Made by a program: the position numbers and the translations under genes
Source of the DNA: Legionellaceae bacterium
GTDB taxonomy: Bacteria; Pseudomonadota; Gammaproteobacteria; Legionellales; Legionellaceae
Assembly (NCBI GenBank): GCA_947473535.1
Contig: CANJFK010000013.1
Location: forward strand, 1-10,172
Length of the DNA: 10,172 nucleotides
Direction: 5' to 3'
The notes under the pieces: generated by a model
What the model was told of the DNA's origin: nothing
Databases searched by the model: none
What the model saw: the letters and a program-made list of their open reading frames with translations, nothing else
In this document: piece by piece, positions 1-6,777 of the stretch
Numbering within the stretch: the stretch's first letter is position 1
How the letters are laid out: the number at the start of each line of letters is the position of its first letter

Positions 1-187
1 GAACGTATTTATAAATGGTGCTTTGCGCTTCTCGATCCAGTGTACCGAATGACAAGCTCTCAAATACCTGACTTTCTAACGCGCTTTTCTTCTCTAGCTT
101 CTTCGCTTGTCTTGTAATCACCGTTTTTTTTTCAGCCGGATCCTCTAATTTTTTTTTCTTGAAAAAACGGTGCACTGTTTTGGGCAT
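1..187 (-). CDS. Lysine-rich hypothetical protein, N-terminal part (runs off left edge)
   Basis: An open frame starts with ATG at 187 and stays open for 62 codons to the window edge. The peptide begins MPKTVHRFFKKKK and is strongly basic for about 36 residues (runs of K, then QAKKLEKK). It then becomes more mixed (ESQVFESLSFGTLDREAQSTIYKYV). An AGGA Shine-Dalgarno sequence ends 7 nt before the ATG, which supports the start. There is no signal peptide or membrane segment in the visible part, and I do not recognise a family. Two nine-base A tracts in the coding strand (window 124-132 and 149-157) lie inside the first 23 codons and could be prone to slippage. The gene follows mnmE on the same strand after 131 bp and probably has its own promoter. 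It is partial, so its function cannot be called. Confidence 0.6.
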   Translation of the reverse strand, partial: MPKTVHRFFKKKKLEDPAEKKTVITRQAKKLEKKSALESQVFESLSFGTLDREAQSTIYKYV

Positions 188-265
188 GGTGTCATCCTAT
201 GTCAAGAAATAATCGCTTGACCTGCCTTCATAATATTATATAGTTCAATAGGCATTATGTTCTAT

Positions 266-295
266 TTTATAACAAGGAATGGGTTTTGTAAACAA
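266..295 (-). promoter_or_regulatory. Possible sigma70 promoter for the left-edge gene
   Basis: On the minus strand, TTGTTT (290-295) is followed after 18 nt by TATAAA (266-271), leaving a leader of roughly 75 nt before the ATG at 187. A second AT-rich -10-like stretch (TATAATATTATG, about 230-241) has no good -35 partner. The match is weak and the region is AT-rich, so chance is a real alternative. Confidence 0.3.
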
Positions 296-307
296 CGTTG
301 GGTTTAG

Positions 308-328
308 AAAAAAACGGGCTATTTCCCA
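308..328 (-). terminator. Weak candidate terminator overlapping the mnmE stop codon
   Basis: On the minus strand GGG and CCC can pair around a six-base loop that contains the mnmE stop, followed by G and seven T residues (308-314). The stem is only three to four base pairs, so termination would be inefficient. No better terminator is visible between mnmE and the left-edge gene. Confidence 0.25.
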
Positions 329-1659
329 ATACAAAAGCTGGAAAAAATTTTACCCAACAAATCATCGGAGGTAAATTCACCTGTGATTTCGCACAGTACT
401 TGATGAGCGAGACGTAAATCTTCCGCGAGTAACTCGCCTGCTCGATGCGCCGCTAATTGATGATGGCCGGCTAATAACAATGCTTTTGCTTCATCTAGCG
501 CTTGAATGTGTCGTCTTCGCGCCAAAAACTGCCCTTCTGTTGGCTGATACCCGACCACGTCTTTCATTTTAGCCTTTAACAACGATAACCCATCGCCCTG
601 TTTGGCCGAGAGATAAACGGTGTTCAGTTCGCTTTTAGCTGAATAGCCCAAGGTATCAATTTTATTAACTACACGGATAATCGGCACACCGGGTGGTAAG
701 GCCGCGGTGATAGCGTCACTCAATCGATCGGTTTCATCAGCCTCGTTAGCATCAATAACCATCAATACACAATCTGCTCGACGCACTTCTTGCCACGCGC
801 GTTTTATACCTTCTTTTTCGACTAAATCATCACTTTCACGCAAACCGGCCGTGTCAATCAAATGCAACGGGATATCATCGAGCAATATATGTTCGCGCAT
901 CACATCACGTGTTGTTCCTGGCACATCAGTGACAATCGCTACATCACGGCCAGCTAAACAATTAATTAATGTCGATTTTCCAGCATTAGGGCGCCCAGCA
1001 ATAACAACCGACAAACCTTCCCGTAACATAGCTCCCTGACAGGCACTTGCACGAATAGCATCAAGGTCTTGCTGTAATGTCGTTAACATAGTCGCTATTT
1101 TTCCATCGCCAAGAAAATCGATTTCTTCTTCAGGAAAGTCAATTGCTGCTTCCACGTATAAACGTAAATTGATGAGTTGTTCATTTAGTTGGGCAATTTT
1201 TTTTGAAAAATCGCCTTGTAAGGAGCGAACCGCCATCCGAGCCGCTAATGCGGAACTAGCTTGGATCAAATCAGCAATCGCCTCCGCTTGCGTTAAATCA
1301 ATTTTATCATTCAAAAAAGCACGTTCAGAAAATTCACCTGGTTTAGCCAAGCGTGCACCTGACAATACACATTCGTGTAACAATCGATCCAAAACAACGG
1401 GTGCGCCATGTCCTTGAAACTCAACAACATCTTCGCCGGTAAATGAATTTGGTGCTTTAAAATAAAGCAAAAGTCCTTGATCGATCAATTCACCATCAAG
1501 ACCATGGAATGAACCATAATGAATAGTGCGCGGTACGAGTGATTTATGAGGTGTTAGCTGAAGAGCAATAGAATAGGCAAGCGGGCCAGACACTCGGATA
1601 ATACCTACTCCACCACGACCGGGTGGAGTAGCAATAGCGACAATTGTTTCAACGTCCAC
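319..1659 (-). CDS. mnmE: tRNA uridine-5-carboxymethylaminomethyl(34) synthesis GTPase MnmE
   Basis: This is a full-length MnmE (TrmE) of 446 residues. With MnmG it installs the cmnm5 modification on U34 of several tRNAs. The N-terminal folate-binding domain starts [20 protein letters not shown]. The G domain shows Walker [10 protein letters not shown] (222-230), the G2 loop around TT 249-250, DTAG (269-272), NKID (332-335) and SAK (351-353). The protein ends in the invariant C-I-G-K (443-446), whose cysteine is conserved and required for modification. The start is GTG at 1659: an in-frame TAA lies directly before it, so no earlier start is possible, and GGAG sits 8 nt upstream. It is the last gene of the rpmH operon, 41 nt after yidC with no terminator between. 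All key motifs are intact, so the call is secure. Confidence 0.98.
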   Translation of the reverse strand: MDVETIVAIATPPGRGGVGIIRVSGPLAYSIALQLTPHKSLVPRTIHYGSFHGLDGELIDQGLLLYFKAPNSFTGEDVVEFQGHGAPVVLDRLLHECVLSGARLAKPGEFSERAFLNDKIDLTQAEAIADLIQASSALAARMAVRSLQGDFSKKIAQLNEQLINLRLYVEAAIDFPEEEIDFLGDGKIATMLTTLQQDLDAIRASACQGAMLREGLSVVIAGRPNAGKSTLINCLAGRDVAIVTDVPGTTRDVMREHILLDDIPLHLIDTAGLRESDDLVEKEGIKRAWQEVRRADCVLMVIDANEADETDRLSDAITAALPPGVPIIRVVNKIDTLGYSAKSELNTVYLSAKQGDGLSLLKAKMKDVVGYQPTEGQFLARRRHIQALDEAKALLLAGHHQLAAHRAGELLAEDLRLAHQVLCEITGEFTSDDLLGKIFSSFCIGK

Positions 1660-1700
1660 TTAGGGATCTCCAAATGAATAATATACCCGTTTGGCATCCC

Positions 1701-3383
1701 TTACTTTACAACCACCAATTTTTTAGGCGTTTGTTCTTTATCATCACCATATTTACGCGTGATATACCACTGTTGCAAAATAGATAAACTATTGTTAACA
1801 ATCCAATAAAGCACTAGACCTGCCGGAAAATTCCAAAATAAACCGGTAAATAAGATGGGTAAAAACATCATTACTTTGGCCTGCATGGGATCAGGTGGCG
1901 CCGGGTTAAGTTTTTGCTGGATCAACATGGTCGCACCCATAATCACCGGCAATACATGAAAGGGATCAGCAGACGCTAAATCAGTTATCCACAACATAAA
2001 GGGTGCTTGACGTAACTCGACACTTTCTAATAAGACCCAATAGAGCGCGATAAACACAGGAATTTGAATAATAATCGGCAAACACCCACCCAGCGGATTC
2101 ACTTTTTCTTGACGATAGAGTTCCATCGTACCTTGGCTGATTTTTGCTTTATCATCACCATAACGTTCACGTAAAGCTTGCAGTTTAGGCTGTAATTTTC
2201 GCATACCGGCCATTGATTTATAGCTAGTCGCGGATAGACGATAAAAAGCCAGTTTAATGAGCACCGTCACTAACACAATAGACCATCCCCAGTTTCCAAC
2301 AACCGAGTAGATAGCCTTCATAAATGAAAACAAGATTGACGATAAGAACCACAACCAACCATAATCAACGGTTAAATCAAGTCCTGGTGCAATAGCCTTT
2401 AATGTCTCGGTAATTTCAGGCCCCAAATACAAGCGTGAACTAACACTTTGCGTTTGTGTGGGCGCTATTGTAATAGGCTGGCTTACGGCGCCTATCGTGT
2501 AATCACCATCATTAGCTCGGGTGTAAAAACGATTTTTACTCTCCGCAGTTGGAACCCAGGCCGTTAAAAAGTAATGCTGTTGCATCGCAATCCAGCCACC
2601 GTCCGCCTCAACATCCAGATTGGTTTTAGTCATGTCTTTAAAATTGATTTTTTGGTAACGATGTTGTCCTGGCTTTGAATAAGATGCACCGGTAAACGAA
2701 CCCACATGGAACATACTAGACTTATCTTCTTTTGGCGAACTGCGTAAAAGTTGGGTATTCATATACCCTTTCCACACATTAGCACTGTCATTTGCTATCT
2801 CATAACGTACATCGATCAAATAACTGCCTTTCTTAAAGACAAACACTTTCGTAATGGACAAACCGTCTGCGTTTTTACCTGTTAATTTAACCGTCATTTG
2901 CTTTTGACCGGCCAACAACTGATATTGTTGTTGTGGACTACTAAAGTTGCCATCGACTGCTTCTACTTTTTGCCCATTGACAACAAACAAACTACTATCA
3001 GCAACGTAACGCTCGCCTGCATTATTTTGTAATAACGTAAATGCTCTGTTTTTTTGTTCAACGCTTTCAGGATAATCCAATAATTGAGCATTAATAATGT
3101 CACCATGCTGCAAATCGATTGATATATCCAACACATCCGTTTGCACATGGACAGGCTTTTGTGAGTGAACCAACGCCGTGTCTGCTGGTTTACTTTGATC
3201 AGGTGATACAATACCTATCGGTTCATTGGTAACCATGGCGGGCAACATTCGATCATCTGGAGCGGTTGCTGATGATGTAATTTCTTGCTGCGGTAAAACC
3301 GGGTAATCAACCTGCCAACTGGTCCACAAGGAGTAAACAACTAGCGCTAACGCTGCGTATAAAACAACACGTCTGATATCCAT
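1701..3383 (-). CDS. yidC: Membrane protein insertase YidC (Oxa1 family)
   Basis: This 560-residue inner-membrane insertase works alone or with SecYEG to insert and fold membrane proteins. The layout is Gram-negative: an N-terminal membrane segment (about 6-22), a large periplasmic beta-rich domain (about 25-340), and the conserved five-helix Oxa1 core (about 343-540). The core contains [58 protein letters not shown] and [13 protein letters not shown]. By hand alignment the groove position occupied by Arg366 in E. coli is lysine here (K377), a conservative change. A basic cytoplasmic tail ends KKLVVVK. The ATG at 3383 shares its A with the yidD stop (TAATG), which implies translational coupling. 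Length and motifs match the family. Confidence 0.98.
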   Translation of the reverse strand: MDIRRVVLYAALALVVYSLWTSWQVDYPVLPQQEITSSATAPDDRMLPAMVTNEPIGIVSPDQSKPADTALVHSQKPVHVQTDVLDISIDLQHGDIINAQLLDYPESVEQKNRAFTLLQNNAGERYVADSSLFVVNGQKVEAVDGNFSSPQQQYQLLAGQKQMTVKLTGKNADGLSITKVFVFKKGSYLIDVRYEIANDSANVWKGYMNTQLLRSSPKEDKSSMFHVGSFTGASYSKPGQHRYQKINFKDMTKTNLDVEADGGWIAMQQHYFLTAWVPTAESKNRFYTRANDGDYTIGAVSQPITIAPTQTQSVSSRLYLGPEITETLKAIAPGLDLTVDYGWLWFLSSILFSFMKAIYSVVGNWGWSIVLVTVLIKLAFYRLSATSYKSMAGMRKLQPKLQALRERYGDDKAKISQGTMELYRQEKVNPLGGCLPIIIQIPVFIALYWVLLESVELRQAPFMLWITDLASADPFHVLPVIMGATMLIQQKLNPAPPDPMQAKVMMFLPILFTGLFWNFPAGLVLYWIVNNSLSILQQWYITRKYGDDKEQTPKKLVVVK

Positions 3384-3631
3384 TAAGGTTTCTCTTCATT
3401 AGGTAAGACTGGATCGTAGCCGCCGTCGGTCCAAGGATGACATCGTAACAAACGGCGGCACGCTAACCACAATCCTTTGCAAACACCATAATGATTGATG
3501 GCGAGCAAAGCATATTGCGAACAACTGGGATAATAACGACAACAAGGTGTTAAGAGTGGGCTGAGCAAATACTGATAAAGCTTAATGGGAAAGCAAATTA
3601 CTTTCCGCAAGAAGGCGTTAATTTGTTCCAT
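3383..3631 (-). CDS. yidD: Membrane protein insertion efficiency factor YidD
   Basis: This 82-residue protein matches the YidD family, which assists insertion of inner-membrane proteins and is nearly always encoded between rnpA and yidC. Visible hallmarks are an amphipathic N-terminal helix ([14 protein letters not shown]), the cysteine motif [11 protein letters not shown] (about 31-41), [19 protein letters not shown], and the terminal GGYDPVLP. The ATG at 3631 lies inside the end of rnpA, giving a 34-nt overlap in another frame. The stop overlaps the yidC start by one base. The role in insertion is family knowledge. Confidence 0.96.
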   Translation of the reverse strand: MEQINAFLRKVICFPIKLYQYLLSPLLTPCCRYYPSCSQYALLAINHYGVCKGLWLACRRLLRCHPWTDGGYDPVLPNEEKP

Positions 3632-3945
3632 GCTTTACCCAATTTGGCGATTATTATCGAATTTTGCACCTGACCTACGCCATGCCTCGCTAAAACGATG
3701 ATATCTACTGCGGGCAGGCGCTCATGGGTGCGAAATGTTTCGCGTAACATCCGTTTTACCCTGTTTCGATCATGCGCCTTGGCAATCATTTTTTTTGATA
3801 AGGCCAACCCGAGTCGGGCATGTCCCACCGCATTGTCGCGATACAAAACGATAAACTCAGGCGTTACCAATTTCTTTGCTTGCGTAAACACGTGATCATA
3901 GTCACTCTTTTTTAACAATCGCCGTGTTTTATTAAAGCTATTCAC
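3598..3945 (-). CDS. rnpA: Ribonuclease P protein component
   Basis: This is the 115-residue protein subunit of RNase P. It binds the catalytic RNA and the pre-tRNA 5' leader. The signature RNRVKR (60-65) sits within a basic helix ([15 protein letters not shown]), preceded by [15 protein letters not shown], and the N-terminus ([14 protein letters not shown]) is typical. The start is GTG at 3945, whose G is also the last base of the rpmH stop (TAGTG). No Shine-Dalgarno sequence is visible, so it is probably translated by coupling to rpmH. The only other methionine is residue 53, too late to be a start. Its last 34 nt overlap yidD. Confidence 0.97.
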   Translation of the reverse strand: MNSFNKTRRLLKKSDYDHVFTQAKKLVTPEFIVLYRDNAVGHARLGLALSKKMIAKAHDRNRVKRMLRETFRTHERLPAVDIIVLARHGVGQVQNSIIIAKLGKAWNKLTPSCGK

Positions 3946-4079
3946 TACGCTGATAAACGTTTACGGCCTTTGGCGCGACGACGTTTGATAACTAAACGAC
4001 CTGAACGTGTAGCCATACGCTCACGAAAGCCATGATCGCGTTTACGTTTCAAGTTACTGGGTTGGAAAGTACGTTTCAT
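3945..4079 (-). CDS. rpmH: 50S ribosomal protein L34
   Basis: A 44-codon gene encodes a complete L34: it begins [20 protein letters not shown], then [22 protein letters not shown]. This small, highly basic protein binds 23S rRNA in the large subunit. The length and the KRTFQPSN and RRAKGRKRL segments are diagnostic. The ATG at 4079 is preceded by a modest AGG sequence. It is the first gene of the operon, with a strong promoter 34-62 nt upstream, and its stop overlaps rnpA by one base. In many gammaproteobacteria the divergent neighbour is dnaA, which is missing here. Confidence 0.98.
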   Translation of the reverse strand: MKRTFQPSNLKRKRDHGFRERMATRSGRLVIKRRRAKGRKRLSA

Positions 4080-4112
4080 GATGAACCTGTAATTAATTTT
4101 TTAGAGCTGGCA

Positions 4113-4141
4113 ATGATAAGAAACTTTGCATCCGCTGTCAA
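4113..4141 (-). promoter_or_regulatory. Sigma70 promoter of the rpmH operon
   Basis: On the minus strand a perfect -35 TTGACA (4136-4141) is separated by exactly 17 nt from a -10 TATCAT (4113-4118), one base from consensus. The predicted transcript starts near 4106, about 27 nt before the L34 ATG. This is the clearest promoter in the window. Confidence 0.85.
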
Positions 4142-4190
4142 ACAAGATATTGATTATTTTTAGATCAGCCCTTTTTTTTACGTTAGCCCA

Positions 4191-4390
4191 ATAATTATTA
4201 TAAGTTAAATATTAAACTTATTATTTATTATAAGGGATGAATTTTCTGTGGTTAATTTTATATTAATTATTATAAACATAAGGTTACAACGAGTTTAATC
4301 TGTCTAAAACACCTGTATAGACTAGGTGTAAACGGCGGGTAACTTACTAGGCTAGATAAAAACAGTTAAGTATGCACCGCTTGTTAGACA
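4191..4390. repeat. Copy A of a diverged, collinear intergenic duplication
   Basis: This stretch aligns without a net gap to 4639-4838 at a constant offset of 448 bp. The conserved blocks are an AT-rich module (4191-4234, about 42 of 44 bases identical), a short hairpin (4309-4329, ACACCT pairing with AGGTGT), and a TATGCACCG/TGTTA block (4371-4386). The sequence between blocks has diverged strongly. Within the AT module, 4202-4223 is a near-palindrome with one mismatched pair. The function is unknown. Confidence 0.75.
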
Positions 4391-4504
4391 CTAATCAGGG
4401 TAGATATTCACAGGTTAAAAACGATTATCTGTCGTTGTGAAGGAATATATTTCTCGAGACAAGCAATTAAATAAGCATTACGCATCAAAAACTATGAAGC
4501 CATC

Positions 4505-4590
4505 GTAGCCTGGATGTAGGCATAGCCGTAATCCCGGAAAACCGGCGCTTCAAACGTCCTGGATTACGGCTATGCCTACATCCAGGCTAC
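4505..4590. repeat. REPIN-like inverted repeat (two REP singlets, 30-bp perfect arms)
   Basis: The left arm 4505-4534 begins GTAGCCTGGATG and is the exact reverse complement of 4561-4590, with a 26-nt spacer between. Each arm begins (outward end) with GTAG followed by a smaller imperfect palindrome (CCTGGAT ... ATCC[A/C]GG). That is the architecture of REP sequences mobilised by RAYT (TnpA_REP) transposases, here as an inverted pair. No transposase gene is in the window. The element sits between the two copies of the older duplication, so it probably inserted later. Confidence 0.75.
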
Positions 4591-4638
4591 AGAGGCACAA
4601 ATTAACAATGCGTCCCGTTTGATTATCAACAGGCCTTA

Positions 4639-4838
4639 ATAATTATTATTAGTTAAATATTAAACTTATTACTTATTATAAGCATTGAAATATCTGTTGA
4701 TACTATCTAATACAATCTATTTATTAGATAGTTACTTGCTTTTTATCTTGTTTAGAATACCTGTCTGAAACAGGTATAAGTCGGTTGAAAAACAGGGGGG
4801 TTAATTCTAGAGGTGAATTATGCACCGTCTGTTACACC
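4639..4838. repeat. Copy B of the diverged, collinear intergenic duplication
   Basis: This is the partner of 4191-4390. The AT module is 4639-4682. The hairpin is 4757-4777 (ATACCTGT, loop CTGAA, ACAGGTAT) and has two more base pairs than copy A; one pair differs in a compensatory way (C-G in A, T-A in B). TATGCACCG recurs at 4819-4827, again 448 bp from its counterpart. Copy B lies upstream of the promoter of the gene at 4955. Confidence 0.75.
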
Positions 4839-4839
4839 A

Positions 4840-4870
4840 TAATTTACCTTGTTATTAACAAGGTAAATTA
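4840..4870. repeat. 31-bp perfect palindrome upstream of the 4955 gene
   Basis: Two 15-bp arms (4840-4854 and 4856-4870) are exact reverse complements around a single central T. The half-site TTAACAAGGT recurs at 4936-4945, just before the start of the next gene, overlapping its Shine-Dalgarno sequence. With a one-base centre it suits a dimeric DNA-binding protein better than an RNA hairpin. The site ends 18 bp before the predicted -35 element. Confidence 0.6.
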
Positions 4871-4888
4871 CAATTAAACTGTTCTTTA

Positions 4889-4916
4889 TTGATACTTGTA
4901 GATCATATACTATACT
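4889..4916 (+). promoter_or_regulatory. Predicted sigma70 promoter for the orphan gene at 4955
   Basis: TTGATA (4889-4894) and TATACT (4911-4916) are separated by 16 nt. The expected transcript start is near 4923. It would begin beside a 14-bp perfect palindrome (GTTAATTAATTAAC, 4927-4940), which could be an operator in the short leader. Confidence 0.55.
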
Positions 4917-4954
4917 CTAATGAATGGTTAATTAATTAACAAGGTGATGCGATC

Positions 4955-5791
4955 ATGCCACTACCTAAACGTGCGACACCTCAAACCCAACCGCTTGTTT
5001 CTGAAGAAGAAGTACATAATCCTTTAGTTTCAGATGATGGTGATCATCCACATGGAACATACACCCCACCTAGTTTACCAGGGAGCCCGGTTATCACTGA
5101 CTTAAGCGATCTCAACGGTAATTACACGTTAACCAAAGGTGATGCTGAACAGATCATGATTATTGAGCCTCAAAGCGGTGCGCCGATGTCGCTGTTTAAT
5201 TATATGCTGCATGTTATTGATCAAGAACGTTTACATCGTGTAACCGATACGACGTATGGTCATAATAAGACAGTAAAACAACAATTTATTTCGATATACA
5301 AACAAATGCAGGACGCAGGTCCAGAGACAAATATAAAAGAACTGTTGAGACAAGGGTTAAATACGTGTGAGTTGAGAAAAGAGGACAACAATCCAGATAG
5401 ATTAAGTCGTCAACAATTTTGGGAAAGTGTACGTTTTTCATTAAATGAAAAAATAAATTTTCAGCCGACACAAAGCATTATACGACCGAACTATGATGCA
5501 GAGGAATCGGCGAGGCAACAGAAAAACAACAGTCGGCTCGTGAAAATAGGATGGGAGAAACCCGTCCAAATTGATCTTGAAATGGATGAATGTAATGCAT
5601 CTAGCCCAGGCATCATGAGCGACGGTCACGCTCGTGTTGAAGCTGATATTAAATCACTCATCCAACGGAAAGATCAGATGGCAATCAAAGCCGATCTAAA
5701 GCAATTTGTTGGCGCTAACCGCGCCTCGACGCCGTCTACCATCGAGGATGATGAGATGAGTGACGATAGCCAATCTGGTTATAGGCAATGA
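4955..5791 (+). CDS. Orphan hydrophilic acidic protein, 278 residues
   Basis: I do not recognise this protein. The ATG at 4955 is preceded by AAGGTGA at a good 7-nt spacing, and the frame is open for 278 codons. There is no signal peptide, membrane helix or familiar catalytic motif. The N-terminus is proline-rich and holds a tandem decapeptide repeat (QPLVSEEEVH then NPLVSDDGDH, residues 12-31). The middle (about 80-170) looks mixed alpha-helical with many charged residues. The C-terminus is strongly acidic and polar (TIEDDEMSDD, 262-271). An acidic, Glu-rich C-terminal patch is a feature of many Dot/Icm type IV effectors in Legionellales, so an effector is possible but unproven. It occupies the position next to rpmH where dnaA is often found, and it has its own promoter and palindromes upstream. 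It reads as a real gene on the strength of its ribosome binding site and length. Confidence 0.75.
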   Translation: MPLPKRATPQTQPLVSEEEVHNPLVSDDGDHPHGTYTPPSLPGSPVITDLSDLNGNYTLTKGDAEQIMIIEPQSGAPMSLFNYMLHVIDQERLHRVTDTTYGHNKTVKQQFISIYKQMQDAGPETNIKELLRQGLNTCELRKEDNNPDRLSRQQFWESVRFSLNEKINFQPTQSIIRPNYDAEESARQQKNNSRLVKIGWEKPVQIDLEMDECNASSPGIMSDGHARVEADIKSLIQRKDQMAIKADLKQFVGANRASTPSTIEDDEMSDDSQSGYRQ

Positions 5792-5817
5792 AGCAACCAT
5801 TGCTGTAACTGCTCACC

Positions 5818-5876
5818 CCATACGTCATCCCGAGTACCGCGAGGGAAGGCCTGGAGGTACTCGGGATGACGTATGG
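5818..5876. repeat. Hairpin repeat with 21-bp perfect arms
   Basis: Arm 5818-5838 is the exact reverse complement of 5856-5876, with a 17-nt loop. A further matching pair (GTAACTG 5805-5811 and CAGTTAC 5878-5884) extends the structure imperfectly. The core GTCATCCCGAG ... CTCGGGATGAC resembles GTCATCCC-type intergenic palindromes found in several intracellular proteobacteria (recalled, not searched). It lies 26 bp after the orphan gene and would form a strong RNA hairpin, but no T run follows. It may slow or end transcription or protect the mRNA 3' end. Confidence 0.75.
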
Positions 5877-5897
5877 TCAGTTACCCATTGCTTAAGA

Positions 5898-5925
5898 TTG
5901 CAATTCGGGTGTAGTATTTTATACC
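5898..5925 (+). promoter_or_regulatory. Possible promoter of the outer-membrane protein gene
   Basis: TTGCAA (5898-5903) and TATACC (5920-5925) are 16 nt apart, leaving a leader of about 20 nt before the ATG at 5953. The match is moderate. Its place just after the hairpin repeat supports separate transcription of this gene. Confidence 0.4.
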
Positions 5926-5952
5926 TATGTTATTGATCATACAGCAGGGACT

Positions 5953-6714
5953 ATGCCTAGACATAATTATTGGATGATGCTAGTCGGTTTTTTAGCTATT
6001 GCAAGCACTGAGGGTGCCTTTGCCGGTGCAATCGGGAATCAAAGTCAACATGAAATCGATGCCGATCAATTATCATGGCGTGGTCTATACGCGGGTGGAC
6101 AAGTAGGTGGTGCGTGGAGTCATCAAGAATGGCAGTTTGTTAATCCAAATTATTTTAATACATTAGGCTCTACGTTATTAGGTAGCAATTTTGGATTCAA
6201 TACCAGCAACCTGCTTGTGGGTGGATATGTTGGATTTAATTATCAAACGGCTACGCCATGGCTAGTTGGCATAGAGGGATCTATTTCTAGTGAAAAATTA
6301 GACAGTAGTAAACCCAGCCCGTTTTTTCCTACCGATCAATACGCCTCTGGCACAAATCAAATGGGGACAGCAAGAGGACGGTTAGGCTATATCTACAACC
6401 GATGGCTACCTTACGTTAGCGGTGGGTGGGCTTTTGCTAATACCTCATTAACGCTTACGGATAGTATCGGTAATGTTCAAGCGCTAACCAGGCCCTGGAA
6501 TAGTGGGTGGATCGTAGGCGTTGGGGTTGACTATCGATGGAATCAAACGATTGCGATGGGGATTGCTTATGATTATTCTGACATTAATGTGAAGAATCAA
6601 TCCACGAGTTGTCCAATGTGTAGTTCAGGTGTTGGGTTTGGCACGCCCTTGCTCAACGCAAATTTTAAAACCCAAGCGGTTATGGCTCGGTTTAGTTATT
6701 TAATCAATCAATAA
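5953..6714 (+). CDS. Outer-membrane beta-barrel protein, Omp25/Omp31-like (OmpA-like porin superfamily)
   Basis: This 253-residue protein has a signal peptide (hydrophobic 8-22, likely cleavage after AFA at 24). An eight-stranded small-barrel pattern follows. The first strand WRGLYAGGQVGGAW (42-55) matches the W-x-G-x-Y-x-G-G opening of Omp25/31-type proteins. Later strands include LVGGYVGFNYQ (88-98), TARGRLGYIYNRWLPYVSGG (139-158) and GWIVGVGVDYRW (185-196). The last strand is AVMARFSYLINQ, which ends in Q rather than the usual terminal F or Y. A C-P-M-C pair (220-223) lies in the last predicted surface loop, which is unusual for such barrels. The ATG at 5953 follows AGGGA at a short spacing; the later Met8 and Met9 have no ribosome binding site and would shorten the signal peptide. 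The likely role is a surface or adhesion porin-like protein; the specific function is unknown. Confidence 0.85.
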   Translation: MPRHNYWMMLVGFLAIASTEGAFAGAIGNQSQHEIDADQLSWRGLYAGGQVGGAWSHQEWQFVNPNYFNTLGSTLLGSNFGFNTSNLLVGGYVGFNYQTATPWLVGIEGSISSEKLDSSKPSPFFPTDQYASGTNQMGTARGRLGYIYNRWLPYVSGGWAFANTSLTLTDSIGNVQALTRPWNSGWIVGVGVDYRWNQTIAMGIAYDYSDINVKNQSTSCPMCSSGVGFGTPLLNANFKTQAVMARFSYLINQ

Positions 6715-6777
6715 GGCTGCAGCAGCGTCGTGACTATGCCATAATCAACGTATTCTTTCTGTTATCTTAGATTTTTT

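Larger units (their letters stand above)
4080..4954. other. 875-bp AT-rich divergent intergenic region, candidate replication origin
   Basis: No supported gene lies here. The region separates leftward rpmH-mnmE from rightward genes, in the place where dnaA/oriC often lies beside rpmH. It contains two diverged copies of a long element, a REPIN-like inverted repeat, a 31-bp palindrome, and five 9-mers one mismatch from the DnaA box TTATnCACA or its complement: 4247-4255, 4404-4412, 4623-4631, 4818-4826 and 4852-4860. AT-rich runs (TTATTATAAG at 4195-4204 and 4225-4234, and TTATTATAAA nearby) resemble an unwinding element. No perfect DnaA box was found, so the origin call is an inference. The region also carries the rpmH promoter and the promoter of the 4955 gene. 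Confidence 0.4.

Noticed and set aside
2240..2270. YidC as a defective insertase because the groove arginine is lysine (K377)
   Set aside because: The change keeps the positive charge, and all other core motifs and the length are intact, so a functional enzyme is the simpler reading.
4505..4590. CRISPR repeat unit or insertion-sequence end
   Set aside because: There is only one inverted pair, no regularly spaced direct repeats, no transposase gene and no target duplication that I could see.
4947..4955. Earlier ATG (about 4946) as the start of the orphan gene
   Set aside because: That ATG (in GTGATGCG) is out of frame with the long open frame and lies too close to the Shine-Dalgarno sequence; ATG 4955 has correct spacing.
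5818..5876. Standard Rho-independent terminator for the orphan gene
   Set aside because: The hairpin is strong but is followed by GGTCAGTTACCC rather than a T run, and the arms are longer than in typical terminators, so it is listed as a repeat.
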